A stretch of DNA of 35,221 bases from Bacteroidota bacterium (GCA_021796275.1 JAJYOI010000030.1:1-35221); one strand, 5' to 3'. Numbered from the stretch's first letter, positions 16,935 to 24,953 are shown. The notes: generated by a model from the sequence alone, not told the origin. Numbers and translations: made by a program.

Positions 16935-17873
16935 TTAGAAACGAAAAATCAGAGAGAACGTATGCGTTGTGCCGATATTGTTCTTAAACGGTACGTAGGC
17001 ATAATCAAACTGAATCGGCGCATAGTGTACACCGAAGCCGGCGGAGAATCCTTTTTCGTCATATCCGAATTGATAGCCGGCGCGCAGAGCAAATGTATTG
17101 TCGTAACTTGCTTCGCCGCCAAGATGAATGCGCGTGCCGTTGTCGTTAAAGACTTTCACAACATCGGCATCGGTAACTGTGGCAATTTCATCCGAGAGAT
17201 TGTCGTGAAATGCGCCGCCGAGTCGCAGCATAGTCGGAAGGGAAGTCGCTTCGTAGCGCAAAGCATTCATCGAACCGAGATTCGAAAGAGAAGCACCTAA
17301 GTCGAGGAAAGAATTCATTCTATAAAAAGCGCCGAGATCGAATGCCGTGCCGCTTGCTTCATCAACATAGATTTTTTCGTACAAAAATTTTGCGCTTGCT
17401 CCGATGCCAAATGTTGAGCCGATGCGGTAACTTACGGTTCCATTAATCGCGGCATTTTGCTGGCTGAACGTTCCTTCGGCAGGTCCCGGCTTTTCACGAA
17501 TTTCTATTCCGCTGACTCCGGTTGAATTTAATCCAATGCCAAAAATGATATCTCCGCTATGAATGACTGAACCAAGATATTCACTGGTTGTTTGCACAAT
17601 CCATTGTTTGTGCATGAGAAGAATTTCATCTGACGGCGAGAATGCAAGAGCGCCGGGATTGTAGAACATCGAAGATGCGTCTTCAGCAATTGCTGTGTAC
17701 GCTTCGCCCATCGCAATGGAACGCGCGCCAACGCCAAGTTTAAGGAACGGCAGTCCGGTTGCTGCATTTGTTTGGGCAATGACCGGATTTGTGCCGGAAA
17801 GAAAAACAATAATTATAACCGCAAAGACGCAAAGACGCAAAGAGCATTGGAAAAATAATTTTAAAAAGTTCAT
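16935..17873 (-). CDS. PorV/PorQ-family outer membrane protein
   Basis: GLPFLKLGVGARSIAMGEAYTAIAEDASSMFYNPGALAF N-terminal signature; beta-barrel ending in FSLIFRF. Start set to ATG 17873 (signal peptide MNFLKLFFQCSLRLCVFAVIIIVFLSGTNPVIA). Confidence 0.85.
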   Translation of the reverse strand: MNFLKLFFQCSLRLCVFAVIIIVFLSGTNPVIAQTNAATGLPFLKLGVGARSIAMGEAYTAIAEDASSMFYNPGALAFSPSDEILLMHKQWIVQTTSEYLGSVIHSGDIIFGIGLNSTGVSGIEIREKPGPAEGTFSQQNAAINGTVSYRIGSTFGIGASAKFLYEKIYVDEASGTAFDLGAFYRMNSFLDLGASLSNLGSMNALRYEATSLPTMLRLGGAFHDNLSDEIATVTDADVVKVFNDNGTRIHLGGEASYDNTFALRAGYQFGYDEKGFSAGFGVHYAPIQFDYAYVPFKNNIGTTHTFSLIFRF

Positions 17874-17895
17874 TGCGGCTTTGCGCCATTGCGGT
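17818..17895. repeat. Dispersed GCAAAGACGCAAAGACGC inverted repeat overlapping the 5' end of a PorV-like CDS
   Basis: ACCGCAAAGACGCAAAGACGC (17818-17838) vs GCGGCTTTGCGCCATTGCGGT (17875-17895): about 18/21 complementary; same core at 4755-4780. Confidence 0.6.
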
Positions 17896-17927
17896 GGAAA
17901 GAGTTTGTGTGTGAAAATGCACATAAT

Positions 17928-18887
17928 CTAAAATCCGATTGAAAGTGTAATCATATGAAAAGAAGAAACGCCGTACGGCTCGATGACGTACGCATAATCG
18001 AGCGTGGGATGCCAGCCTTCGAATTGTTCTCGAAGCGAGAAGCCGAACGCCGGAGCGGTTTCTTTTCCAATAGCGCTTCCGTTTTTGTGTGAAAGATTGA
18101 AATTGTCCACGCCGGCTCGGAGAGAAAATTGTTCAACAAGATTGATTTCTCCGCCGAACCGGATAATATTTGTGCCCGTGCTGTTGTTTTCAACTTCAGC
18201 AGAAATGACACCAAGATTGTCGTTCAGCGAATAAGCAATTCCGATTTTCCGTAATGTCGGAAAAATTTCTTTCACACTGCTTCCTTGTTCACCGTAGAGC
18301 GGCGAAGAATCCCACGAGTATTTCGATCCGAGGTCCTTCAGAGCAATTCCGAGCGTCAGTTTATCTGTAACGTGGAGTAATGCGCCGAGATCAATTCCAA
18401 TGCTTGTTGAAGAAATATTCTCATACAGATGATAATAATAAATTTTGAGTGCTAAGCCAAGTGCAAGCTTGTTCGACATTTTGTTTGCAAAGGAAAATGC
18501 AAGCTGGTTTTCAGAAGTCGAAACAGTGCCTGTTTTGAATCCGTCAATGTCATACTCGTCAATATTTCTCACGCCGGAATTCAAAATTGTTGCGGCGAAA
18601 CCGGCGGTAGGTTTTAACGGAAGTGCAAACGAAAGTGCATTGAGCGAGCGATCGAGTGAGAGTATGCCAAATGATGCAGAAGCAGTTCGTTCGCTTAAAA
18701 AAGGAGTGACGGCGGGGTTATAATAATTTGTTACCGGTCCATCAACAACAGCAGTCATTGCATTTCCCATTCCTATTCCGCGCGCACCGCTTCCCATACG
18801 CGAAAATGCACCGGGCGTTCCGGCAAGCTGCGCGAAGGAAATAGAATAAGGGAAAATTAATAAAAGCAAAATAATTTTTAGGCGCAT
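17928..18887 (-). CDS. PorV/PorQ-family outer membrane protein (adjacent paralogue)
   Basis: AGTPGAFSRMGSGARGIGMGNAMTAVVDGPVTNYYNPAVTPF; beta-barrel ending in MITLSIGF. Confidence 0.85.
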   Translation of the reverse strand: MRLKIILLLLIFPYSISFAQLAGTPGAFSRMGSGARGIGMGNAMTAVVDGPVTNYYNPAVTPFLSERTASASFGILSLDRSLNALSFALPLKPTAGFAATILNSGVRNIDEYDIDGFKTGTVSTSENQLAFSFANKMSNKLALGLALKIYYYHLYENISSTSIGIDLGALLHVTDKLTLGIALKDLGSKYSWDSSPLYGEQGSSVKEIFPTLRKIGIAYSLNDNLGVISAEVENNSTGTNIIRFGGEINLVEQFSLRAGVDNFNLSHKNGSAIGKETAPAFGFSLREQFEGWHPTLDYAYVIEPYGVSSFHMITLSIGF

Positions 18888-18906
18888 ATTAACTAAATCC
18901 AAAAAA

Positions 18907-18993
18907 ATCGGATTGTTGGATTACCGGATGACTGGAATTATTCCCTCATTCATTATTCCACTTATCCACCAATCGATTCATCCAGTAATCCGC
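18907..18993. repeat. Imperfect GGATT/AATCC palindrome (second copy of the 6201-6307 family)
   Basis: ATCGGATTGTTGGATTACCGGATGACTGGAATTATTCC ... CTTATCCACCAATCGATTCATCCAGTAATCCGC. Confidence 0.6.
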
Positions 18994-18997
18994 AGTT

Positions 18998-20572
18998 TCA
19001 TTTAATCACGAGTATTTTTCCCCACACAGGTTTATTACTGCCGATAACAACCTGATAAAAGTATGGACCGTTTGCAACAATACGGTGCATGTCATCGGTA
19101 CCGTCCCAAATCTCATCATGTTCAATCGAACCGGAGCGGGCGGAATTGGAAATAACTGTGCGGACGAGGTTCATTCCGAAATCAAAAATTCTGATGGTCA
19201 CCGGCAAATCTTTCCCGCCGGTAGAATAATGAATGCGGGCAATTTCATTGTTCGGGGAAAACGGATTTGGATAGGCGTATGATTCGCTGCTGCTGCCGAC
19301 TTGTTGAAACGCATGCAGAACGTTCCACGTTTCGCCGAATTGATTTCCCGAATCGTACGTCACAGCAATTCCGTCGTCGCCGCCGAATAATATTGTATCT
19401 CCCATCGCCGCCGCTGAATAAAATTCCGGCCGTGCAATTTGTACTCTTGTTGATGTTTCGAATATGGTTCCGGCATGAAGCCACGTTGCGCCTTCATCTG
19501 AGGAGCGAAAAATCCCGTTGTCGGTGACGGTGTAAATTATTGAATCGCGCGATCCGAAATTATGCGGAAATTCATCGAGCAAGGTTGTTTTCCATGTTGC
19601 GCCGTAATCTTCGGAAAAGCTGACGCCGCGGCGTTCGAGCGGATCATTGGCATTGATAGTAGCTGCCCACAAAATATTTTTCCCTGCATACTGTTGATGA
19701 CGTAGTGCAACAACAAAATTCCCGGAAATCGGCTTCGCTTCATTTTGATGCGTAAATCTTCTCCATGAGCGCCCGTCATCAGTTGTCAGATTAATTCCAC
19801 CAGCAGTTCCAACCCACAGCGTAGAATCGTTTTCCGCAATGACAGAAAAAACGCGGTGATTGAAATTTCCTGTCAAGCCAAGTGAGCCGCTTGTCGGAGC
19901 CATATCAAAGCGAAGCGAATCTTCGGGGGAAATAGAATTGAGGTCGTCAGGCGGCAAGACTACTAAACTCCATGTTTTGCCTTTGTCGGTAGATTTTCGT
20001 GCCATTCCTGCGAAGGAAACAATCCACACAGCACTGTCAGTTACTGCAATATCGAACGTAATATTATCTATGGTAGTTGTAACTCCGAGAGCACGGATGA
20101 AGCTTTTAGGGTTTGTTGAATAAGAAAGAGTATCAACATCGAATGTATCAACGGGCTGTGGAATGACTTTCCACGTTGCGCCGCCGTCTGATGAGTAGCG
20201 GAGCCCGCTTCCTTCCTGCTGTGCTCCTTGATCTTTTGTCATCGTTGTGTGCCCTGTAGCAACCCAGATTTCTTTTCCGTGAACAGCGAGTGCGGAAACA
20301 TCTTCTTCAGCAAATTCCGGTGTTGCGTAAAAATTCTTCCATGTTGCCCCGCGGTCGGTTGAAAGACTCAGTCCTTTTCCGGTGCCAAGCCAAATTGAAT
20401 CGCCTGAAACCGCAATATCAGTTACGCTGTTGCTGAGCGGTGCAGAGAAGGAGGTTGAAGATGTTTTGGTCCGCAATGCGTACGACGAGGGACGCAAAAG
20501 CTGGCTCTCGCTTATTGTTGAGAAGAGGCAGATGAAAAATAAAAAAAGAAAAATTCGCCGGTAGGTTGTCAT
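18998..20572 (-). CDS. Secreted BNR/Ycf48-like beta-propeller protein with FlgD-like/T9SS type A sorting domain
   Basis: Repeated STDRGATWKNF, SSDGGATWKVI, STDKGKTWSLV, TTDDGRSWRRF, SEDYGATWKTT, SSDEGATWLHA; C-terminus YPNPFSPNNEIARIHYSTGGKDLPVTIRIFDFGMNLVRTV...GPYFYQVVIGSNKPVWGKILVIK. Confidence 0.87.
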   Translation of the reverse strand: MTTYRRIFLFLFFICLFSTISESQLLRPSSYALRTKTSSTSFSAPLSNSVTDIAVSGDSIWLGTGKGLSLSTDRGATWKNFYATPEFAEEDVSALAVHGKEIWVATGHTTMTKDQGAQQEGSGLRYSSDGGATWKVIPQPVDTFDVDTLSYSTNPKSFIRALGVTTTIDNITFDIAVTDSAVWIVSFAGMARKSTDKGKTWSLVVLPPDDLNSISPEDSLRFDMAPTSGSLGLTGNFNHRVFSVIAENDSTLWVGTAGGINLTTDDGRSWRRFTHQNEAKPISGNFVVALRHQQYAGKNILWAATINANDPLERRGVSFSEDYGATWKTTLLDEFPHNFGSRDSIIYTVTDNGIFRSSDEGATWLHAGTIFETSTRVQIARPEFYSAAAMGDTILFGGDDGIAVTYDSGNQFGETWNVLHAFQQVGSSSESYAYPNPFSPNNEIARIHYSTGGKDLPVTIRIFDFGMNLVRTVISNSARSGSIEHDEIWDGTDDMHRIVANGPYFYQVVIGSNKPVWGKILVIK

Positions 20573-21420
20573 TCAATATAAATCTTTTTTGAAAGTGTAT
20601 TGGATACCGCTCCGGAACGGTCTGTAGCGCTAAAAATAAAAGTTCGGTAAGTGTTACGTTGGGTTGTACTAGGGAGTGGAATTGTTAAGGTATATACTCC
20701 GTCGTCGGCAACTGCATCGCCGCTGGGGATTCCGAAGACCGGCTGATTCCCTGCACTTCCGTCATCGAACATCGGATATGTTGCAACAGTGCTTCCGTCG
20801 GGCCTTTGTGAAGTAAGTGTCACGGATGTGATGTCCGAGAGCCCTTCAGAATCTGCCACAGCAACTGAGACCTTCACGTTTACAGAGCCGCTCGCTGGGA
20901 CGAAAACTGTGTCGGGCATAACAAGGTTAAAAATCTGCGGCGCATGATTGGTCACGTTCACAAGTACAAGTGCCTTGCTAAGAGTGCTGCTGACGAGTCC
21001 GGATAGGTTTTCTGCTTGAATCTGGATGAGATTTGTTCCGATGCTTTCTGTTGTGACGTGAATCGATACAAAGGACGTATATATTTTTTCTCCTGTGACG
21101 GGATCAGGTGAAATTCCATTATCAGATAATACTCCTGTTGCAAGAATTGTATTTCCACCTTCGGAGATAATAGAGTAATGAACTGATCGGATGCCGCTGC
21201 TATCTTTCACGTACGCAGTAATGCCAATAGTTGTGTCTGTAGCTGCAGTTGGATTATTTGGAGAAGAAATAATTTTTAACGAGTCGAGCGAGGTTTCAAT
21301 TTTGGAAAGAAACGGCGGCGGCATTGGATCCGGTATTGTTTTTGTCGGAAAGTCGCAGCCGGTTAGCCATGAAGATACTATGACACAAAAGGCGAGTTCA
21401 GCTAAAGTTTTCATTCTCAT
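20569..21420 (-). CDS. Lipoprotein with Ig/cadherin-like extracellular repeats, unknown function
   Basis: Lipobox MRMKTLAELAFCVIVSSWLTGC|D; ITAYVKDSSGIRSVHYSI, VAVADSEGLSDITSVTLTSQRPDGS, DDGVYTLTIPLPSTTQRNTYRTFIFSATDRSGAVSN. Stop overlaps the downstream ATG (ATGA). Confidence 0.75.
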   Translation of the reverse strand: MRMKTLAELAFCVIVSSWLTGCDFPTKTIPDPMPPPFLSKIETSLDSLKIISSPNNPTAATDTTIGITAYVKDSSGIRSVHYSIISEGGNTILATGVLSDNGISPDPVTGEKIYTSFVSIHVTTESIGTNLIQIQAENLSGLVSSTLSKALVLVNVTNHAPQIFNLVMPDTVFVPASGSVNVKVSVAVADSEGLSDITSVTLTSQRPDGSTVATYPMFDDGSAGNQPVFGIPSGDAVADDGVYTLTIPLPSTTQRNTYRTFIFSATDRSGAVSNTLSKKIYIE

Positions 21421-21453
21421 AAAAAAACCGAGGACTGCTTCAGCCGCTCGGTT
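21421..21453 (-). terminator. Rho-independent terminator-like hairpin abutting the lipoprotein start codon
   Basis: Minus strand AACCGAG-C-GGCTG-AAG-CAGTC-CTCGGTT followed by a T-tract (TTTTTTT) then ATG. Confidence 0.7.
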
Positions 21454-21585
21454 GAATTTTTCCGCATGTGGCGGAATTATGCGCAGTCTTTTAGCGCTGT
21501 ATGCGCTCATTTGATGCGAAAAACGACAATCAACAGGGTAACAATTTGTTCGATAAGAAACTGCGCTCAAAATATTTTCAAAGCC
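21422..21585 (-). ncRNA. Candidate structured RNA (independent sRNA or cis leader)
   Basis: Promoter TTGACT-N17-TATCAT upstream; long stem AAGAAACTGCGC (21555-21566) / GCGCAGTCTTTT (21481-21492); TTCCGC-CACAT-GCGGAA hairpin; ends in a strong terminator with 7 U. Confidence 0.45.
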
Positions 21586-21591
21586 AGCATT

Positions 21592-21620
21592 ATGATACCA
21601 AAAACCGCTTCGAAAGTCAA
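21592..21620 (-). promoter_or_regulatory. Sigma70-like promoter TTGACT-N17-TATCAT
   Basis: -35 at 21615-21620 (revcomp TTGACT), 17-nt spacer, -10 at 21592-21597 (revcomp TATCAT). Confidence 0.6.
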
Positions 21621-21641
21621 ATGCGTTTTTTGCATGGCGCT

Positions 21642-22589
21642 TTAGGCGCTCATTGAGATTGAAAACGGTGAGGGCGAAAATGAAAGGAGAAACAGAAGAA
21701 ATGCAATCCAACCGATTATTGTGCGTGCATTGTCTAACGGCTCTTCATTCTGTACTGGCGGATGATCGAGCTTGACGAAAAAAAACAAAATGATCCCCCA
21801 AAATATCCAGCCGGTCCATCCGAACGGAGGTGTAACTCCGATCAAAGGCAGGAAACCGAGCAGTCCAACGATTATCATAAGTCCGAATGTGATGCGGGAA
21901 ATTATTTTGTGCTTGTCGCCGAACATTGTATAGGAAATATGACCTCCGTCAAGCTGCCCGACCGGCAGCAAATTCATTGCGGTAACAAAAAGCCCGAACC
22001 ATCCCGTGCACAAGAAAGGATAGTGATACATTTCACTCATCGGCGGAACAAAATGGTGCAATGGATCAGTGAGGAGAAATGCTAGTGTATCATAAAGTGC
22101 TGTGTGACCAAATGCGAGATCGATCCCTGATGCTGTTGTTTTAACCGGTGAAAAATAGTCCGGATGAATGCGCAGGATAAATTCTTTTCCGGGAAGATTC
22201 AGAAATCCATACACCAACACTATTAATGTTGCAATAAAACCGGCAATCGGCCCGGCAACACCGATATCGAACATTGCTTTCTTTGATGGAATTGGAGAAC
22301 GTGTTCGGATGACAGCGCCCAAAGTTCCAAAATTTAGAAATCCGCTCATCGCAGGAAACGGCATGTAAAATGGTAATGTCGCATCGACTTTATGATAACG
22401 CGCGGCAAAGTAATGACCGAATTCATGACACGAAAGTATAAACAAAATGGAGATAGAATACGGTAGCCCCAATGAAAAATTGCTGAGATCAAACGGATCA
22501 AGATTGAGCCATTGAACTCCTGCAACAGTGGTCGTAAAAAAAGTTACGATGAAGAGCAACGAGTGGAGAACTATCTTTTTGGCTTTCAC
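21642..22589 (-). CDS. Site-2 protease family (M50) membrane metalloprotease
   Basis: ILSCHEFGHYFAARYHKVDATLPFYMPFP (HExxH) and NLLPVGQLDGGHISYTMFG (NxxPxxxLDGG). Confidence 0.9.
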   Translation of the reverse strand: MKAKKIVLHSLLFIVTFFTTTVAGVQWLNLDPFDLSNFSLGLPYSISILFILSCHEFGHYFAARYHKVDATLPFYMPFPAMSGFLNFGTLGAVIRTRSPIPSKKAMFDIGVAGPIAGFIATLIVLVYGFLNLPGKEFILRIHPDYFSPVKTTASGIDLAFGHTALYDTLAFLLTDPLHHFVPPMSEMYHYPFLCTGWFGLFVTAMNLLPVGQLDGGHISYTMFGDKHKIISRITFGLMIIVGLLGFLPLIGVTPPFGWTGWIFWGIILFFFVKLDHPPVQNEEPLDNARTIIGWIAFLLFLLSFSPSPFSISMSA

Positions 22590-22699
22590 TTTGCAAGTCG
22601 TATTGTTTTAGAAGATACCAATGAAGCATGTCGCAGATAGCGCTGCCCGCGACAGCGCCGTAGGAGACACTGAAATAAGATAATAAAAAACAGCTCAAG

Positions 22700-22741
22700 A
22701 AAAAATAAAAGCTCTGAGATGTTTGAAAAACATCTCAGAGC
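22700..22741 (-). terminator. Rho-independent terminator for the repeat-protein gene
   Basis: Minus strand GCTCTGAGATGTTTTTCAAACATCTCAGAGC (perfect 14-bp stem region) followed by TTTTATTTTTT. Confidence 0.8.
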
Positions 22742-22791
22742 CGCGTTGAAGCTTTGTAGAATATGGCGCTACAAGCGACAAGGAAAAATAT

Positions 22792-23226
22792 TTACTCCAC
22801 AGCCGGAGGCGGAGGAAGAGGATATGAGCCTTCACCGCTTGCTAATGCTGGTGGTGGAGGAAGAGGATATGAGCCTTCACCGCTTGCTAATGCCGGAGGC
22901 GGAGGAAGAGGATATGAGCCTTCACCGCTTGCTAATGCCGGAGGCGGAGGAAGAGGATATGAGCCTTCACCGCTTGCTAATGCTGGCGGCGGAGGAAGGG
23001 GATATGAGCCTTCACCGCTTGCTAATGCCGGAGGCGGAGGAAGGGGATATGAGCCTTCACCGCTTGCTAATGCTGTGGGGGAAGGAGAAATTGAGATTGA
23101 AACGTCACTGCTATTAACTAAATTATATTTTGTATCTGCGTGTGAAATAGCGAAGTTCGTTGCAAGTACCAACAACATTGTAATAATGATGGCGCGTATT
23201 TTTTTGAAACTGATTGTTGGATTCAT
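22792..23226 (-). CDS. Small secreted protein composed of six tandem 15-aa repeats (ALASGEGSYPLPPPP)
   Basis: Signal peptide MNPTISFKKIRAIIITMLLVLATNFAISHA; AAAGGA upstream of ATG; six repeats in one frame; stop TAA 51 nt before a minus-strand terminator. Confidence 0.68.
   Translation of the reverse strand: MNPTISFKKIRAIIITMLLVLATNFAISHADTKYNLVNSSDVSISISPSPTALASGEGSYPLPPPPALASGEGSYPLPPPPALASGEGSYPLPPPPALASGEGSYPLPPPPALASGEGSYPLPPPPALASGEGSYPLPPPPAVE
22803..23072. repeat. 45-bp tandem repeat, six full copies
   Basis: ccggaggcggaggaagaggatatgagccttcaccgcttgctaatg x6 (22803, 22848, 22893, 22938, 22983, 23028) with only a few substitutions. Confidence 0.97.
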
Positions 23227-23286
23227 GATAGTAATCCTTTGGTTTCATGGGTAAATGAATAATTAAATAATAACTCAATAGAGTTG

Positions 23287-23301
23287 CAGATTCGAAATCT
23301 G
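23287..23301. repeat. Short palindrome CAGATTCGAAATCTG (REP-like) in the divergent intergenic region
   Basis: CAGATT-CGA-AATCTG, extended by GAGTTG on one side and adjacent to ACTC-AATA-GAGT hairpin. Confidence 0.45.
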
Positions 23302-23777
23302 TCACCACGGATAGCATGAATGAAAAAAAGTGTTCATTCACTCACTTCGGATTTTAATGCAAGAATTTTTCATTATGAAGTTCCCTTCTTTAATTGTTAG
23401 CGAAATTAAAACAATTTACAGGTTTGACTTTGTGAATCGGATGGAATCCATGCTTTTGTCAGAATATGCTCTACCTCCTCATTGCAGCCCACAGATTACG
23501 GTATACATTTTCTCTTTCGCCGTGGCAGACCGTCTTTTGTTTCCGCTCCCTCAAAGAGCAAATGGAATATACGGAATTGGATATAATTCTTTGTCTGTGC
23601 GTTACATCACCTGCGAGCTATGTAACCAAAGGGGGAGTGTCACTTTTTATTCGTGGAAATGTATGGAAATTGTACGGTTTTGTCAATAAGATTCTTTAAA
23701 TGCCTGAAAAACGCTTAAAATGCACATTTATATAGTTTGGTATTCAAAAAAAATGTCGGGAATTGCTTGACAAATAC

Positions 23778-23806
23778 TTGACAAGAGAAAAAAATATTCA
23801 TATCAT
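23778..23806 (+). promoter_or_regulatory. Sigma70-like promoter TTGACA-N17-TATCAT
   Basis: TTGACA 23778-23783, 17-nt spacer, TATCAT 23801-23806; 10 nt upstream of ATG 23817. Confidence 0.6.
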
Positions 23807-23816
23807 ACTTCCCAAT

Positions 23817-24953
23817 ATGGCTGTAAGGCAAAAAATATTGTTGAGTTGGGTCGTGGTAGTAATTGCTATTGCGAGCGCAACGTTCATACTAAACACAAAA
23901 ATCTCATTTAGTCTTTTTGCTACAGATTTGATCGCTATTTTGATTTGTTTCTTATCGCTTGCGTTAATGAAATATGAGCCAAGCAAAAAAAACAAACCAC
24001 TCTTTCTAAACTTCGCTATTTTCTTTTCCCTTTCCACTCTTACTCTTATTTTTAACTTTGTAGTGCCTTATTTAGCGAATATCAATGCTTATCTCCCTTT
24101 GGTTGTAGCGCAATATTTAAAAGGAATTTATTATTTCGCACTTGCTTTTTCTGTAGTGTATCTCGTTGTTGATTCATTGTTTCGTGACATTCGTATACCC
24201 GCAAAATATATTGCCACTTCATTTATCACCGGTCTTTTTTTCGTTTTATACTTTTACAATTTTATTTCCAATCCGAAGTATGCATATGCTACAGACGATG
24301 TGAAAGATTTTATTGCCGTGAAGAACGTTTATGCCCAATTGTCGGCAAATTCAGAACGTGAAGCATCGCCTGAAGAAATCGCGAACGTGCTGACACTGAA
24401 AGCATGGAAAAATAACGAAGCGGTTGGAAATTTGTACCCCGACAAAAACCTTACTAGGATCAAGGAGTTATATCCATACCTTGAGGGCACAAATTACGGC
24501 GTTCTTATCTATAAGCCAATTAACATGTACATGGTAAAGATGAATGTCTTTGTGTGCTTCTTTATTATTCTTTTCTTTGGCTACCAGTATAAGAAGGACC
24601 CGCCCCAAGGTGCCTATATTGATAAGATGATGTTTTTGATTCTCCTTTTCAGCTCGCTGGAAATTCTTCATGCATGGTCGTACATTTATACAGTTGAGTG
24701 GAATAAGTTCACGCAAACGTTGAACATGGGACAATATCTTACTATATTAGTCCTATTATTGTTGGCGGGCGTGCTTAATGCCCGCTTGCGGTTTGTAACG
24801 TCTGCATCCGGAGAATTTTATGAAAGCCAATTGGTTTCTGGCTCTCAACATATTAGTCGTTGGCGTGATTGGGTTGATAATCTTATTGTATTTAGTTTTT
24901 TTAACACGAAAGCGATTGAAGGAATTTTATTTTCACAACGAAGAAAAAAATAA
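23817..24953 (+). CDS. Polytopic membrane protein of unknown function
   Basis: Many hydrophobic segments (ILLSWVVVVIAIASATFIL, LFATDLIAILICFLSLALM, FLNFAIFFSLSTLTLIFNFVVPYL, YIATSFITGLFFVLYFYNFI, MNVFVCFFIILFFGYQ, MMFLILLFSSLEILHAW, YLTILVLLLLAGVL). Start set to ATG 23817 because the ORF-track TTG start lies upstream of the promoter. Confidence 0.7.
   Translation: MAVRQKILLSWVVVVIAIASATFILNTKISFSLFATDLIAILICFLSLALMKYEPSKKNKPLFLNFAIFFSLSTLTLIFNFVVPYLANINAYLPLVVAQYLKGIYYFALAFSVVYLVVDSLFRDIRIPAKYIATSFITGLFFVLYFYNFISNPKYAYATDDVKDFIAVKNVYAQLSANSEREASPEEIANVLTLKAWKNNEAVGNLYPDKNLTRIKELYPYLEGTNYGVLIYKPINMYMVKMNVFVCFFIILFFGYQYKKDPPQGAYIDKMMFLILLFSSLEILHAWSYIYTVEWNKFTQTLNMGQYLTILVLLLLAGVLNARLRFVTSASGEFYESQLVSGSQHISRWRDWVDNLIVFSFFNTKAIEGILFSQRRKK

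Noticed and set aside
21422-21585. Known RNA classes (SRP RNA, common riboswitches) for the structured RNA
   Set aside because: The conserved signatures I know for SRP (GGAAGCAGCC context), TPP, FMN, SAM-I, c-di-GMP-I and cobalamin were not seen; left unclassified.
22803-23072. CRISPR array
   Set aside because: The 45-bp units are directly abutting with no unique spacers; no cas genes nearby.
22719-23254. Plus-strand ORFs across the 45-bp repeats (EAEEEDMSLHRLLMP and AGGGGRGYEPSPLAN repeats)
   Set aside because: Repeat length is a multiple of 3, so all frames can stay open. No signal peptide, ribosome site or terminator supports the plus strand, while the minus strand has all three.
23270-23310. 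tRNA 3' fragment (variable-arm-like ACTC-AATA-GAGT plus GCAGATTCGAAATCTGT T-arm-like)
   Set aside because: No matching acceptor 5' strand, D-arm or anticodon arm upstream; more simply a palindromic repeat.
23330-23689. 119-aa ORF in the divergent intergenic region
   Set aside because: No ribosome site, no domain, odd composition; overlapping alternative ORF 23466-23699 equally weak.
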